Source: Calonectria ilicicola (lineage: Eukaryota > Ascomycota > Sordariomycetes > Hypocreales > Nectriaceae). Taken from it: DNA of 64,000 bases. The stretch lies in NCBI GenBank assembly GCA_020809705.1, contig CP085830.1, positions 1,116,001 to 1,180,000 of the forward strand, written 5' to 3'. Of the stretch, positions 22,618 to 33,349 are shown piece after piece. Numbering within the stretch: position 1 is the stretch's first letter; each line of letters starts with the position of its first letter. A program made the translations under genes and the position numbers. A model generated the notes under the pieces. It searched no databases. It saw only the letters and a list, made by a program, of their open reading frames with translations, and was not told the origin of the DNA.

Positions 22618-24406
22618 ACAGGATACTCTGGCTTTGTTTTAGGGCGGAGGATGATGGAAACATGATGAATTTTGATAACGGGCGAAATCTTTGGGACAGA
22701 TTGAAAAGGGATTGAAATTAAGCGGCTTAATATGCAATTCTGGTACTCTGCGGTTCTCTTCTCGACTCTAATGTACGCTCTGGCTGAATTCATACTTTTA
22801 AATTGACAAAACTGAGCTGACATAGCCCACCCACTTCAACCATGTTGGGTTACATCAGGCGTCGAGGAGGCAAGAGGTATATATACAGGGCCGCATGTCA
22901 AATGAACCAAAAAAACAATTTTAGTATCATGAGCATTATGAAGTGGTTGCGAGCTGCCAGAAATATGCCAAATTATCTTGGCCCGCTCCTTTCGCCAAGA
23001 GGTAAGAAAATGTAATTTGTCTCACGGCTGTTACTCCGCTGTGATCATTGCAATTCACTGTGGAAGTAAAAATCATCATGGTGGCAGAATAACGGGTTGG
23101 AGTTGTTAAAATGTTCACATGTGAGCCAGCCACAAGCCGAAGTTGAAATTAAGCTAAAGGCTGTGCCGCACTTTTACATTTACCAATGAAGCAATGCCAC
23201 ATTCACACTATCTTGATGTTCTCTCGTGAATTTTAGTGATACGTAGTAGCAGAGAATTTGCGAAAGAAAAGTCAAGAGAAGAAGAAAAATAAAATAAAAT
23301 GCAAACCACGAAAGCAGATTATTTTGCTATCAATTATGCCAGCCATCGTTCCTTTACGCTGAGCCTAAGCACAGGCTACAAGAACTTCTACCGCAAAAAT
23401 AAATCGGCATTTACACATTGAGGGCTGAATACCAAGATGACAATGCCCTGCCTCCACCAACGCCACATTCTGCAACCCATCAGTGCTGCTGAGTGGACGT
23501 TAATACACTTTTCCTATGCGTATGTAGCTAGCTTGTCATCTTCACGTAGAAGTCGTGCGGCAGCCTACAGCTATTGCAATTGAATTTAATATACTGAAAT
23601 AAGTGACAGAAATTAATTAAATTCCGAGTATTCAACTTGGTACGGAGAAATGCAATGTTTAAACCAGTCCATTTTTAAGTTGGTATGGGGCTCTCAAACA
23701 GCCAGGTTTGCCTAATAACCAGTAAACCAAAACGCTCCAGGAGTTTTTGGGGACGAATAACAGCTTAGACACATCATGAAAAGAAAACCTCGCAGAACCG
23801 AGGTATACACCCAGAAAATCAATATTGACACGTCATTGATATCAGCCCGCGGGATTTATGATTAACCAATTATATTTCGATTACCATTCCAGCTTTACAG
23901 CTCTAGTCTCAGCTCACCCCGCACCTTAAACTTCATCTGGAACTGTATACAACATGAGATAAGAAACGTCGCATCCACTTTCTTCCAATTGCGTCATAAC
24001 TCCCCTCTCCAGTTGATCTTATACACTGGTGTGTATGATACATGTTGGAAGAGCTGTTTGCTCTTGGCAGGATTCAGAGCGGGACCCTGAGGCGTGTCAA
24101 ATATTTTTTTTTTTAATTACTACAGGTTCAGAACCAAATGTTTTTGCAGTACTTCCCTATTGTAGCTGACAATGTTCATGATGCGAGCATGGTTGACAAA
24201 GGGCTTAGGTTGAAAATTGTGAGCTGGCCTACAAACTTCCAGAGCTGCCCTAGGGCATTCCAGGGGGTTGAAGATATCTCATGTATCCAAATATCCGTCA
24301 AGATAGTGTGCAATTAGATATGAGGTGGGTCAGCATCCCATATCGCATTTAAATGATACATCATTAAAATTCATTCATACACTATCTTGTAGTTCATCAT
24401 ATCCAA
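22618..24406. other. Intergenic
   Basis: Nearly 1.8 kb without a supported gene. Open frames are under 80 codons with no motif. The left part is the upstream region of the ankyrin pseudogene; the right part is the 3' side of the MmgE/PrpD gene. A T/A homopolymer lies near 24104-24116. Confidence 0.5.
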
Positions 24407-25905
24407 TTACAGTTTAGATGCACGCTCAGTTTTGAATATGTTCTGGGTAGTACCAGAGAGCAAACTGGCCAGCTCCCTCATATCCTGTACCGTCTCCAAC
24501 TCCAACACAATCTTCTCAATGGCCGTCCTTCTCTCGGAATCAATAACATCCGCTGTGAGACGTCTCCACTTAACCAGAATTTCCTCGTTAGAAATGGGCA
24601 CCCCGTTGCCGCGGGGGGCCTCAATAGACTCGGTCAGTGGCTCAGTTTGACCTTCCACCTCGACTTGCAGACTCTGCTGCCACAACCCCAAGGACTTGTT
24701 CTGCACACATTCAATGCGGCTCATGAGTTCCCATACGTCTCCTCGCTCTAATTGTTTAGGTGCGAACTGGGCTGCTTGGACTTCTCCGTCAAGCAGCTGC
24801 ATAGCCACGGCGAAAATGACCGACATCTGCGCGCCGGTCGGCATCAGGGGCTTTGTGGGAATCCAACCACACTTTTTGAATGAAGTCTCGTCCAGCTCGA
24901 CCCTGACCCGACGAATCTTGTTTGCAGCCATCTGGTCAGGATACTTGGCCTGCAGTGCCATGATTGCGTCAATGCTGCTGTGTGTCGTGGCAACGGACGC
25001 GTATGGCTTCACAAGAACTTGGTCGAGCTCCCACCTCTTCCCTAATCCGTCCACCACTCTATCAGGCATGTACCTTGGGGTTCGTCCATTTCCTAGACTG
25101 AATGTGCTAAGGAAACCACCATATGGTCGCTCAAGGACATGCTTGATGCCCGTATATCCATTCCTTGCCATGAAAGTAGCGAATAGGCCATTGCGAACGG
25201 CAAAACCGTGCTGCATTCGCTTGGCAGTACTCTCGTACTGTGCTGACATGAGACCACCAGCCTGTGTGCAAGCCATACCCATGGCATCCTCAATAGTGTT
25301 GGATGACAGTTTGAAGAGCTTGGACGCCGTTGCCACCGTGGCTGCAGGGCCAAAGATGGCGCCGGAATGCCAGCCTTGAGTCAGTACCTGGAAGCCGTGG
25401 ACACCCATGCCAACACGAGGCCCTGTTTCATAACCAACAATTGCTGCAAGGAGGAAGTCAAGACCTTTAGCCGAGACATCGCAGTGCTGGATAGCGGCCA
25501 GTAATGCCGGAATAACAATGGAGCTGGAGTGGATTGGTGCATCCCGGTGATAATCATCCAATTCGAATCCTTGGGTGAATGTGCTGTTTAAGAGAGCAGC
25601 TGCCAAGGGGCCAGTTTTCTGAAGCGTGATGTTAGACCTGCTATTCCAATTTTTGCTTAAGAATTGGATGAGAAATTTACCTTGTCGTATCCAATAATGT
25701 CGCAACGACCAGGCGATTCCATTGTGAGAACTCCTTGTACGGCAGCTTCTGACCAGGGTAAATGTGCCCCGATAAGGGCGCAGGCCAATCCATCAAGAAG
25801 CAAGTACTTTGCTCGTGTCACTCTTTCTGGAGGGATGTCAGACAAAGATAGGTTGGAGATCCACTCGCACAGCTCCTTGGTGACCGGTCTGGGTGCTTCA
25901 GTCAT
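24407..25905 (-). CDS. MmgE/PrpD family protein (2-methylcitrate dehydratase / cis-aconitate decarboxylase-like)
   Basis: Two exons on the minus strand, 25905-25681 and 25618-24407, giving 478 aa. The intron has donor GTAAAT, a TCTAAC branch site and acceptor TTCAG, and joins in phase 0 as GYDK-KTGPLAAALLN. The family hallmark ALLNSTFTQGFELDDYH follows, with GWHSGAIFGPAATVATASKLF and DAMGMACTQAGG further on. Length fits the family (about 450-500 aa). Bacterial PrpD dehydrates 2-methylcitrate; fungal CadA and animal IRG1 decarboxylate cis-aconitate to itaconate. The sequence alone does not say which reaction applies. There is no clear mitochondrial presequence. No itaconate transporter lies next to it, so a cluster role is not suggested. 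Confidence 0.88.
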
Positions 25906-27673
25906 TTTTGCCGCCGTGAGAGGGATAGTGGGTGAATGAAAGGTACGAGAAAGAGTGAGGATGAATTATTCGCTCTTATCTCAACGCAATGGATAAAAAA
26001 AAAGTGGCGATACAACATCTCCTTAAATGCTGAGCTGGCTCGTCTGAATCCCTTCAGCTACAGGTCAGCTGGGTTAGTTCAAGACTTCTAGCTAGAAAGA
26101 GTAAAGCAATATGTCTCAGATACTACGCAGGGATCAACACCCCTTTTACAGAGCAACACACGACCAATCCTGACCCAAAGATCGCATGTGAAATGTCTCC
26201 CAGCCACGGTGCCGAATTGCCAGAACGACAGACTCCACTTGGCACGGGAGGGGTCCGCTTAACATGGCTGGAATTGGTCTCCTTTTGCCCTAGCGAGGAT
26301 GACGAATATCCGATGGATCGATCTGGCTCTATTAAACACTAAATCTGGTCGCTGCTACTAGCAGATTGTGCCTAGATGGCAATTCCAACTACACGACTTT
26401 TTGAAGGTTGAGGGGCGCATTCCTCATGTTACCTCAGCTGGCCACCTAACCCTCTGCAAAGTGGATGGGTGAAGACATTACAATCAATCCAGAGGCTCTC
26501 AGAAAATGGGGAATGGGACACCCATCTTCCTCGCTGCTCGCCCCCTAACACTGAAAAGGAAGCATCCACGACCAAAATATACCGCTCTTATCGGGATATT
26601 TTGTTAGCCCCGGCTGCCCACCTTTCCAGGCATCGAGAGCGGTGACAGCAAGGGCCTCGAGACTAAGCCGTTTCTAACTTGATAAAGTTACTTAAGGGAC
26701 GATTGGATATCCCCTCATCGCAAGTAGTAGGCCTTGGCCGTCGCTAACCCCGACCGGTTATTGCTGTGGCTAACGCTAGCTACCGCTACCAGCCGCTTCG
26801 ACCAGACAGCTGGTTTTCGTCGAACGGCCATAGGCTGCAGCACCCTCTCGCAACTGCTAGCTCTTTAATCGGGCCCTACGATGAGAACAAGCGATCTTTT
26901 GCTATCAAGCACTACCTGCCGCCCGGGCCGCTAGCAGCGATTCTCAAGAGTGTTGGGGAAATAGTCGGAACCGAGGGTGGGTTTGTTGAAGGGCTAGCCA
27001 AAACACCCTGAACTAGTTCACCAGCCATCAAGCCACACAGACCAGGGATCTCTTGTCAAAATGCGTCACCTGATTCGGAATGGGACGCTCTACCCTCGCC
27101 GGGGACACCGATACCATTGGGATTTTCTTTACTTGCGGGCCTATGGTACTTGATATACTTCTCCATTGGCTTCGGCATCAATTCTTTGCTGGAGGCCTAC
27201 AGCTGTCTGAACATCACAGGCATTAAAAAGAATAGAAAGCGATGCTTAGTTTGACCGAACACGCCGAATTATCGCAAATGGTAACGAGACGGATCCTGAA
27301 AGTTCCAATTTGCGAAGATGACAGATATCAATCTTACAACATATGCTGACATAACCAATTGAATTACTAAAAATGAAAAAGCAAAACATTGGCTATGATG
27401 TTCAAGTGAGAAAGTGATGTCTAGGGCAAGATAATGTCGAGTTTTGGCGTTTACGGGGCTGCGGAGCACACACATGTAGCGGGCTAGCACAATCATCTTT
27501 GGCTCCACACATGCGAGTAAAAACAAGTGAAAAGAATTGCTTAATCTAACCTCAGGTAAAGATTGTGTAGGAACGACTAACTAACTGCAAATTCAACGAT
27601 TGAAATCGCAAGTACGAAAGGAAAATATTAGTCGGCTGAAGGAGCCCCATGTTAAAATCATTGAATATATATT
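25906..27673. other. Intergenic
   Basis: No supported gene. An 81-codon open frame at 26766-27011 is GC-rich but starts with GTG and matches nothing I know. The left end is the promoter region of the MmgE/PrpD gene. Confidence 0.45.
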
Positions 27674-29098
27674 TTAATTCCTCCCTTGTTCGAAATCACG
27701 TCCACTTTTGTTGTCCAACTCCTGTTCCTTTGCGTTGCGGATCTTGATGGCTTCATGCATGCGCTCTGTCGCCCGGATATCTTCGGCGGTGGCGTTGAGC
27801 ACTCTTGCATTAAACGGCAGGAAATCGGTGTCACTGATGTTTGCTACATAAACAGGCTCAGTGTAGGGCTTCCACTCCATCTCGAAGTAGCGCAATGTTG
27901 TCATTGATTCGCGCCATTGGTCAAGCAGCATGTGCCATCGAAGTGACAGCGTCACTGCTCCTCTCTCACGCTCGCTTCTCCACCAATCAGGTGTAGGGGC
28001 GGCATGAATAGAGACTGTGTCGTTACCTCGGCTGTCTGATTCCAGTATAACCCCGCGGCCTAACGAGGATCCATGCAAGCTGCGAAACATGACGCCACAG
28101 CCGTTAATGATCAGTTTGTCAAGTTTCAATGCCCCGAGCTGGTCAACCTGGGATTGGAAGCTGAAGACATATCGATACAAGGTAAGAGACTTCAGATTTT
28201 GCAGCGCAGCTATATTCTCTTCGTTGAATATAGCAGCATGAGGAGCCCAACCCCACCAGTCTTCCCCCAAGAGTCTCAACTCTTGCAAGTTCTCGACGGC
28301 GGGTGGGGATAGCCATGAACATGGAAGCCTTGTGAAGAACTCAATCCATTGAGGGTTACTAACAGGCAACACTTTACTCGGGCCGATTATGGAGACATTG
28401 CGCGTGATGCGAATGTTCAAATAGCGAAGGTGACCAGATTTGATGATGTTTTGAAACCTGTCGAAGTTTACATCGCTAGAACATCCGATTTGATTAAGGT
28501 ATAGGTTTGTCGGACACTTTGGGTCCTTGTTGGTCTTTGATTTATGCTCTTCGAGAAACGATTCGCACGCATCGCGTCCGATTATTTTAGACACGTTATC
28601 GAGCCAATATGAAGGCTTGTCGCTACTCATCGATTCGAAAAGTGTCACAAGAATCAAGGCTCTGGTGGGGGCGTCTTGGTTATCGGTCCAGTTCACTCTG
28701 ACGGGAAAGACAATTTTGAGTGTGTCCAAGTGGGACAAGAAACGCAGGCCAATCAGCGCATGTAAAAAACCTCGAGGGGTTGAATAGAGGGTATAATCAA
28801 TAGTAGGGTTGTTTTCGTGGCGAAAGGTAAACTCAAAGTCGGGAAGCATTGTATCACAGGTGACTTCTTTCACATAATGACGAAGCTTGTCTGATGTTGT
28901 GATATTGAGGAAGTGGTCGCCCGATTTCCCAACCGCCTTCAGCTCGATGGCTCGGAAGGCTCCGGGGGTCGCGACCGATTCAGCACGGCGAGATACTAGC
29001 CGAAGTTGCAAGAGGGCATCCTTGGGGAGAAAGGAGGCGATATGGTCGATGATCTCTGATGGAATCGACTCCATATGAGACGGCACAGAGGATGACAT
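27674..29098 (-). CDS. F-box protein
   Basis: Single-exon gene of 474 aa on the minus strand with a clear ATG. Residues about 9-50 form an F-box (SIPSEIIDHIASFLPKDALL, then LRLVSRRAESVATP), the region that binds Skp1 in SCF ubiquitin ligases. The rest is a large substrate-side domain with leucine-rich stretches (NLQELRLLGEDWW, LQNLKSLTLYRY, LKLDKLIINGCG) resembling the irregular LRR-like folds of fungal F-box proteins. There is no signal peptide or membrane segment. The substrate is unknown. Such genes form large, fast-changing families in filamentous fungi. The reading frame is intact. Confidence 0.85.
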   Translation of the reverse strand: MSSSVPSHMESIPSEIIDHIASFLPKDALLQLRLVSRRAESVATPGAFRAIELKAVGKSGDHFLNITTSDKLRHYVKEVTCDTMLPDFEFTFRHENNPTIDYTLYSTPRGFLHALIGLRFLSHLDTLKIVFPVRVNWTDNQDAPTRALILVTLFESMSSDKPSYWLDNVSKIIGRDACESFLEEHKSKTNKDPKCPTNLYLNQIGCSSDVNFDRFQNIIKSGHLRYLNIRITRNVSIIGPSKVLPVSNPQWIEFFTRLPCSWLSPPAVENLQELRLLGEDWWGWAPHAAIFNEENIAALQNLKSLTLYRYVFSFQSQVDQLGALKLDKLIINGCGVMFRSLHGSSLGRGVILESDSRGNDTVSIHAAPTPDWWRSERERGAVTLSLRWHMLLDQWRESMTTLRYFEMEWKPYTEPVYVANISDTDFLPFNARVLNATAEDIRATERMHEAIKIRNAKEQELDNKSGRDFEQGRN

Positions 29099-29437
29099 GG
29101 CTTGGCGGGAGATGGATGAATGAGGAGAAAAAGAGGGGAAGGGGCAAGAAGGCCGCTGGACGTATATGTACGCCCAGCCTGCATATCCATGATCCTCGTA
29201 AATGTCTTAGATGTAAGTGAGGCTTGATCAACTGCCAATCATCAAGCCCAAAAGGGGTGGCATAACATTGTTCCAGTTGCTTTATCTTATCGATAAGAGA
29301 TAGGCGGCCGACACCTGCGCCACCCCAACCCCACGTCCACCAACCACAAGCAAAAAAAAGAAAGAAAATACACCAATATTGTGATGAATCAGCAAAAAAA
29401 GAAAGCCGCGCTTAGCAATCGCATCTTGTATAGGAAC
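29099..29437. other. Upstream region of the F-box gene
   Basis: About 340 bases between the F-box start codon and the tRNA-Lys 3' end. No gene seen. A-rich runs near 29350-29402 lie next to the tRNA and may be its polymerase III terminator (T-rich on the minus strand). Confidence 0.5.
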
Positions 29438-29522
29438 AGCCCGATGCGGGGGTCGAACCCGCAACCTTGAGATTTCGTGTACTCGTAAGAGTCTCACGCT
29501 CTACCGATTGAGCTAACCGGGC
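29438..29522 (-). tRNA. tRNA-Lys (anticodon CUU), intron-containing, second copy
   Basis: Identical over all 85 bases, intron included, to the gene at 8386-8470 but on the other strand. Flanks are also related: 22 of the 27 bases before the gene match, and the downstream stretch beginning GTTCCTATA is similar for about 45 bases. Confidence 0.95.
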
Positions 29523-31723
29523 GTGGCTCTTGTTATTGAAGGTTGGACGTCGAAAAATTCTCCCATGAACCACATCCACACAAACGGTCTCCACTCCACC
29601 ATCGTCGCCTGGCCGCGGATCCACACCTAGATTCACCCGTCTACAGTGCAAGGCCCTGAGGAATTGAGCACTGTGAGTCCGCCACAAAATACAAGGGCTT
29701 GTAGAATCTAACGTGGTTCGGTCTTGGCATGCAAGAATGGGGTATTGTCTGCGAAAACAAGGATCACTAGCAAGTGAGGCAAGCCCTGCATAATAAGGCC
29801 CGTTGATCTATGCAATCAAATACTTGAGACGACCAAGGCTATGGAACTAATATTATCCAAATTCAGTATATGCTTATGTATTCAGAAACCGGGCTTTTTG
29901 GCAAGATATGAACGTCTTCTTCAAACCAGAATAGAGTGGTGATAAGTATCAATGATGGAAGCGAGATGAGTCCGACGCTTTTCAAAATGCGGGCTTTCCA
30001 GCTACTATGTATTCATTATCATGTTGATCAATAAAAATTCCAGCGTAGCTTTTTTTCTTCCATCCAATATGGCGTGATCCGGCCTATCCATCTCATGAGC
30101 CAACCCACCGACCAAATTGAGTGCAGCCTTCACCAAAGGACTTGTTTGCAGCGCGCCCGCACTGGTAACTTCGGGTGGCAGAAACCAAACTAACCAAATC
30201 AATCATTCAAGTGAGCACTATGAACCAGCCTCTGGGTTGCTAGCGAGAAGGGGTGCCATGCGTCAGCGGCGCCATACCAGTAAATCCCAACGATGTACTC
30301 ATGCCTAGCGTGGCGATCATTAAGGGTAGTCGGACATTTACGTTTCCCGCTGAGATAAACGTTTCTTAGCCCCGCTCTGTAGCGTCTTCCCCTCTAGCAA
30401 TAGCATAAGATGCCGCAAAATTGGAAGGAAATGTTGGTGTTGATGCTCAGGCTCAAATCCAAAATATTGACCAGAGTCCAAAAGGGGTTGCTCTTGACAA
30501 AATGTGGATCTGTATGAGTCGCTGCATCGTTAACAAAAACGCAGGGAGCCACTTGAAACTCAGTCCTGATCAAGTCAAACAATGGCCGAATTGTTTCTGG
30601 CTTAGTGAAGCCTCCTTTGAGGAAATCCCTCGGTTATCTTAATACCGCCACTTTTGCGAACCTTTGGACGACGGCAGTAACAATACCGAGTTCAGTGGCT
30701 TCCAGGTATCCACTTACCCCACGGGAATAGAGCCATTCTAACTTGGTACTCACTAGACGATTTCACATGCTGATAGTTTTGGGAAACCCCGTAGCCAGAA
30801 ATCTAGGAGGTATTACTGTGTCTGGTGCGGACACCAGCGGAGCAGATCGAGTCGATAGTCACTTACGCCAGAAAAATAACGCAATGGTTTCTTACTATTA
30901 ACGGGGTAGGGAGATGGTGGTACGTATAGACGAACATCTAAGACAGAATGCAGGACTTTATCATGCGGAAGTAGGTTAGATGGATGCAAGTAATTAGTGG
31001 CTGCGTATACGGCTGAAATCAAGATAGAAAAGAACGACCACACGTGGGATCGGAAAAGGGCCATTGGATAACCTTTTTTGGCGAGACGGCGGCGGGACAG
31101 TCGCCGGCAAACGCACCTTGGCAATCAATGCGCGCCTCTCCATGGCTCCAGGTCCAAACTGAGAACTACTCAGCAAAAAGTTGGAATTTCAGCCGAGTCC
31201 CTTGGATTCCGCTGTAGCTATTCCGTCTTGGCGTCGCTGCCACCTGATCAGGACCCCTAGCTAGCGCCGATTAGAGGACGCCTCCGTAAGCTATCTATGT
31301 CTAGTTCCACGGCCCGCCACTGAAATCGGGCCTCAATTTCAGCTATTTCCCATTCCTTGTCCCGTTTTTTATTAGTTTGGCCTTGGAAGCGAATCACCGA
31401 GACATCGTTCAAGGCTAGCGAATTCATCGTCAAGGCCAAAAAGCAACAGGTGGGTTGGGATTTGGCAGGGCGGGCGGCTGAGGTGTTGAGCGAATGACCC
31501 TGTTGTCAATGTCTCACCACGGAAAGAGAAGCCGCGGCGTTACGTAACTATCTCGAATGCCCCCCAAGATCAGATCTTGTTTAAGAACTCAGCTCGTGCT
31601 TAACCGAACGTACGTACATACTGCAGGAACCGGTGCTTGGATGTCATCGCTTTCCATATCCTGTTCTCCCTGAACCACCAAGCTTACCATTGGCGCCCCA
31701 CAGGCCTCTCATACCAACCAAAA
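29523..31723. other. Intergenic
   Basis: About 2.2 kb without a supported gene. Open frames are up to 103 codons (30813-31124, minus) without motifs. The last few hundred bases are the likely promoter of the MFS gene. Confidence 0.45.
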
Positions 31724-33349
31724 ATGGGACGGCAAACGGCTTCAGAAAGAAGCCCGCTTCTTGAGAACCCTGAAGATCCCCCGCACACCAATGAAGATTC
31801 AGCCACCGAAGTCACGTTGAAGGGCGATCCTTCAAACGCTGAGCTTTGCATTTCTCTCTGCAGCGTTTGGATGGCAAGATTTCTGTCTGCCCTAGATACC
31901 ACCATCATTACCACTTTGTCGGGCCCAATTTCGTCTTCATTCGGCTCGCTTTCGCTGTTGTCATGGATCGCCTCAGCGTATTTGGTTGCCAATGCGGCAT
32001 TCCAGCCACTGACGGGGCGTCTCACGGATCTTTACTCTCGAAGGGCGGGGTTAATATTCTGTAATGTCTTTTTCGGCCTGGGGAATCTCATTTGTGGCCT
32101 TGCAACGACGGAGAGCATGATGATTTTGGGTCGCTCCATCGCAGGTATTGGTGGAGGCGGCCTCTTGGCCTTGGCGACTCAAGTAACGGCGGATTTGGTC
32201 CCTCTTCGTCGAAGAGGTATCTGGCAAGGTCTTTCAAATATCTGGTTTGGCTTGGGTCTAGGTCTTGGAGGCGCTGTTGGCGGTCTGTTCAACGATTGGA
32301 TCGGATGGCGATGGGCGTTCCTTGTCCAAGTCCCCATTTCCGCCATAACAGGAATCACGGCTTACTTCACAGTCAATATTCCTGTCAAAGACACGGGCAC
32401 GTCCCGTATCAAGCGGGTTGACTTTCTTGGTGCTTTTACCCTCGTCACAGCTTTAATCAGCCTTTTGCTAGGCTTGAACACTGGAGGAAACCAGCTCCCC
32501 TGGACACATCCCTTCATATTGACGATTCTCCCAGTATCCGTGGTATTGCTGGGAATCTTCATCTACGTTGAAGCCAACTTGGTGCTGGAGCCAATCATTC
32601 CCGTGAGGTTGATGCTGAACTCGACCGTGCTGTCTGCTTGCTTGATTCACTGGTTCACCAACATGGCTGCGTTTGGTCTTTACGTATACATCCCGATTTA
32701 CTTCCAAGTCCAAGGATTCTCTGCCACGAAGACAGGAATACTCATTATTCCAAACGCAGTGGGAACAGCGGTCGGTTCATTGGGTGTCGGGTTGCTTATG
32801 AAGCGATCTGGCGGATATCTCATCCACACCTACATATCGACAGGTCTCTATGCTGCCTCATTCATAGCAGCATACTTTGCAGTTGCGAATACTGCGCCTA
32901 TTTGGGTAGTCATGATTATTTTGTGCGCGGAAGGCATCGCATACGGCAGCTTGTTAAACACTACTACCGTCGCAATGAACTCTGCTATTGAGCAAGACAA
33001 GCAAGCCGTCATTACGTCTGCTTCTTATGCTTTCCGAGGCACTGGATCCTCGATTGGAATTGCAATTTCGTCAGCAGTGTTCCAAAACGTCCTCACTTCT
33101 GGGTTGTGGAAGAGCTTTGGCGATCTTCCTGACGCGGCACAATGGGTTGACAAACTTCGAGACAACCTCGGCGAGCTACACAAGCTCCCAAAGGAATATG
33201 TTCAAGCAGCTATAGATGCATACATGACGTCGTTGAGGAGTGTATTTTTTACTCTGTCCATCCTGGCGATACTGGTAGCGCTATTGAGCGCTGGTATCAG
33301 AAAGCACGTTCTATACAGCAACCTCGAGCGAACAGACTCGAGGCGGTAA
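31724..33349 (+). CDS. MFS transporter, 14-TM (DHA2) type, possible vacuolar amino-acid permease
   Basis: Single-exon gene for 541 aa. The frame is open from 31637, but that start is TTG; the first ATG is at 31724. The N-terminus is hydrophilic (about 50 aa) and contains SERSPLLE, an acidic dileucine-like signal seen on vacuolar membrane proteins. Hydrophobic segments then fit 14 membrane spans. Motif D1 (FLSALDTTIITTLSGP) and motif A (GRLTDLYSRRAG) of drug:H+ antiporter family 2 are present, with the Gly-rich IAGIGGGGLLALATQV and GLGLGLGGAVGG segments. Within this family the sequence resembles the Vba/Fnx vacuolar basic amino-acid importers, but drug or metabolite export cannot be excluded. 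Confidence 0.85.
   Translation: MGRQTASERSPLLENPEDPPHTNEDSATEVTLKGDPSNAELCISLCSVWMARFLSALDTTIITTLSGPISSSFGSLSLLSWIASAYLVANAAFQPLTGRLTDLYSRRAGLIFCNVFFGLGNLICGLATTESMMILGRSIAGIGGGGLLALATQVTADLVPLRRRGIWQGLSNIWFGLGLGLGGAVGGLFNDWIGWRWAFLVQVPISAITGITAYFTVNIPVKDTGTSRIKRVDFLGAFTLVTALISLLLGLNTGGNQLPWTHPFILTILPVSVVLLGIFIYVEANLVLEPIIPVRLMLNSTVLSACLIHWFTNMAAFGLYVYIPIYFQVQGFSATKTGILIIPNAVGTAVGSLGVGLLMKRSGGYLIHTYISTGLYAASFIAAYFAVANTAPIWVVMIILCAEGIAYGSLLNTTTVAMNSAIEQDKQAVITSASYAFRGTGSSIGIAISSAVFQNVLTSGLWKSFGDLPDAAQWVDKLRDNLGELHKLPKEYVQAAIDAYMTSLRSVFFTLSILAILVALLSAGIRKHVLYSNLERTDSRR

Noticed and set aside
26766..27011. 81-codon GC-rich open frame
   Set aside because: It has a GTG start, no motif, no supported splice partners, and no family I recognise.
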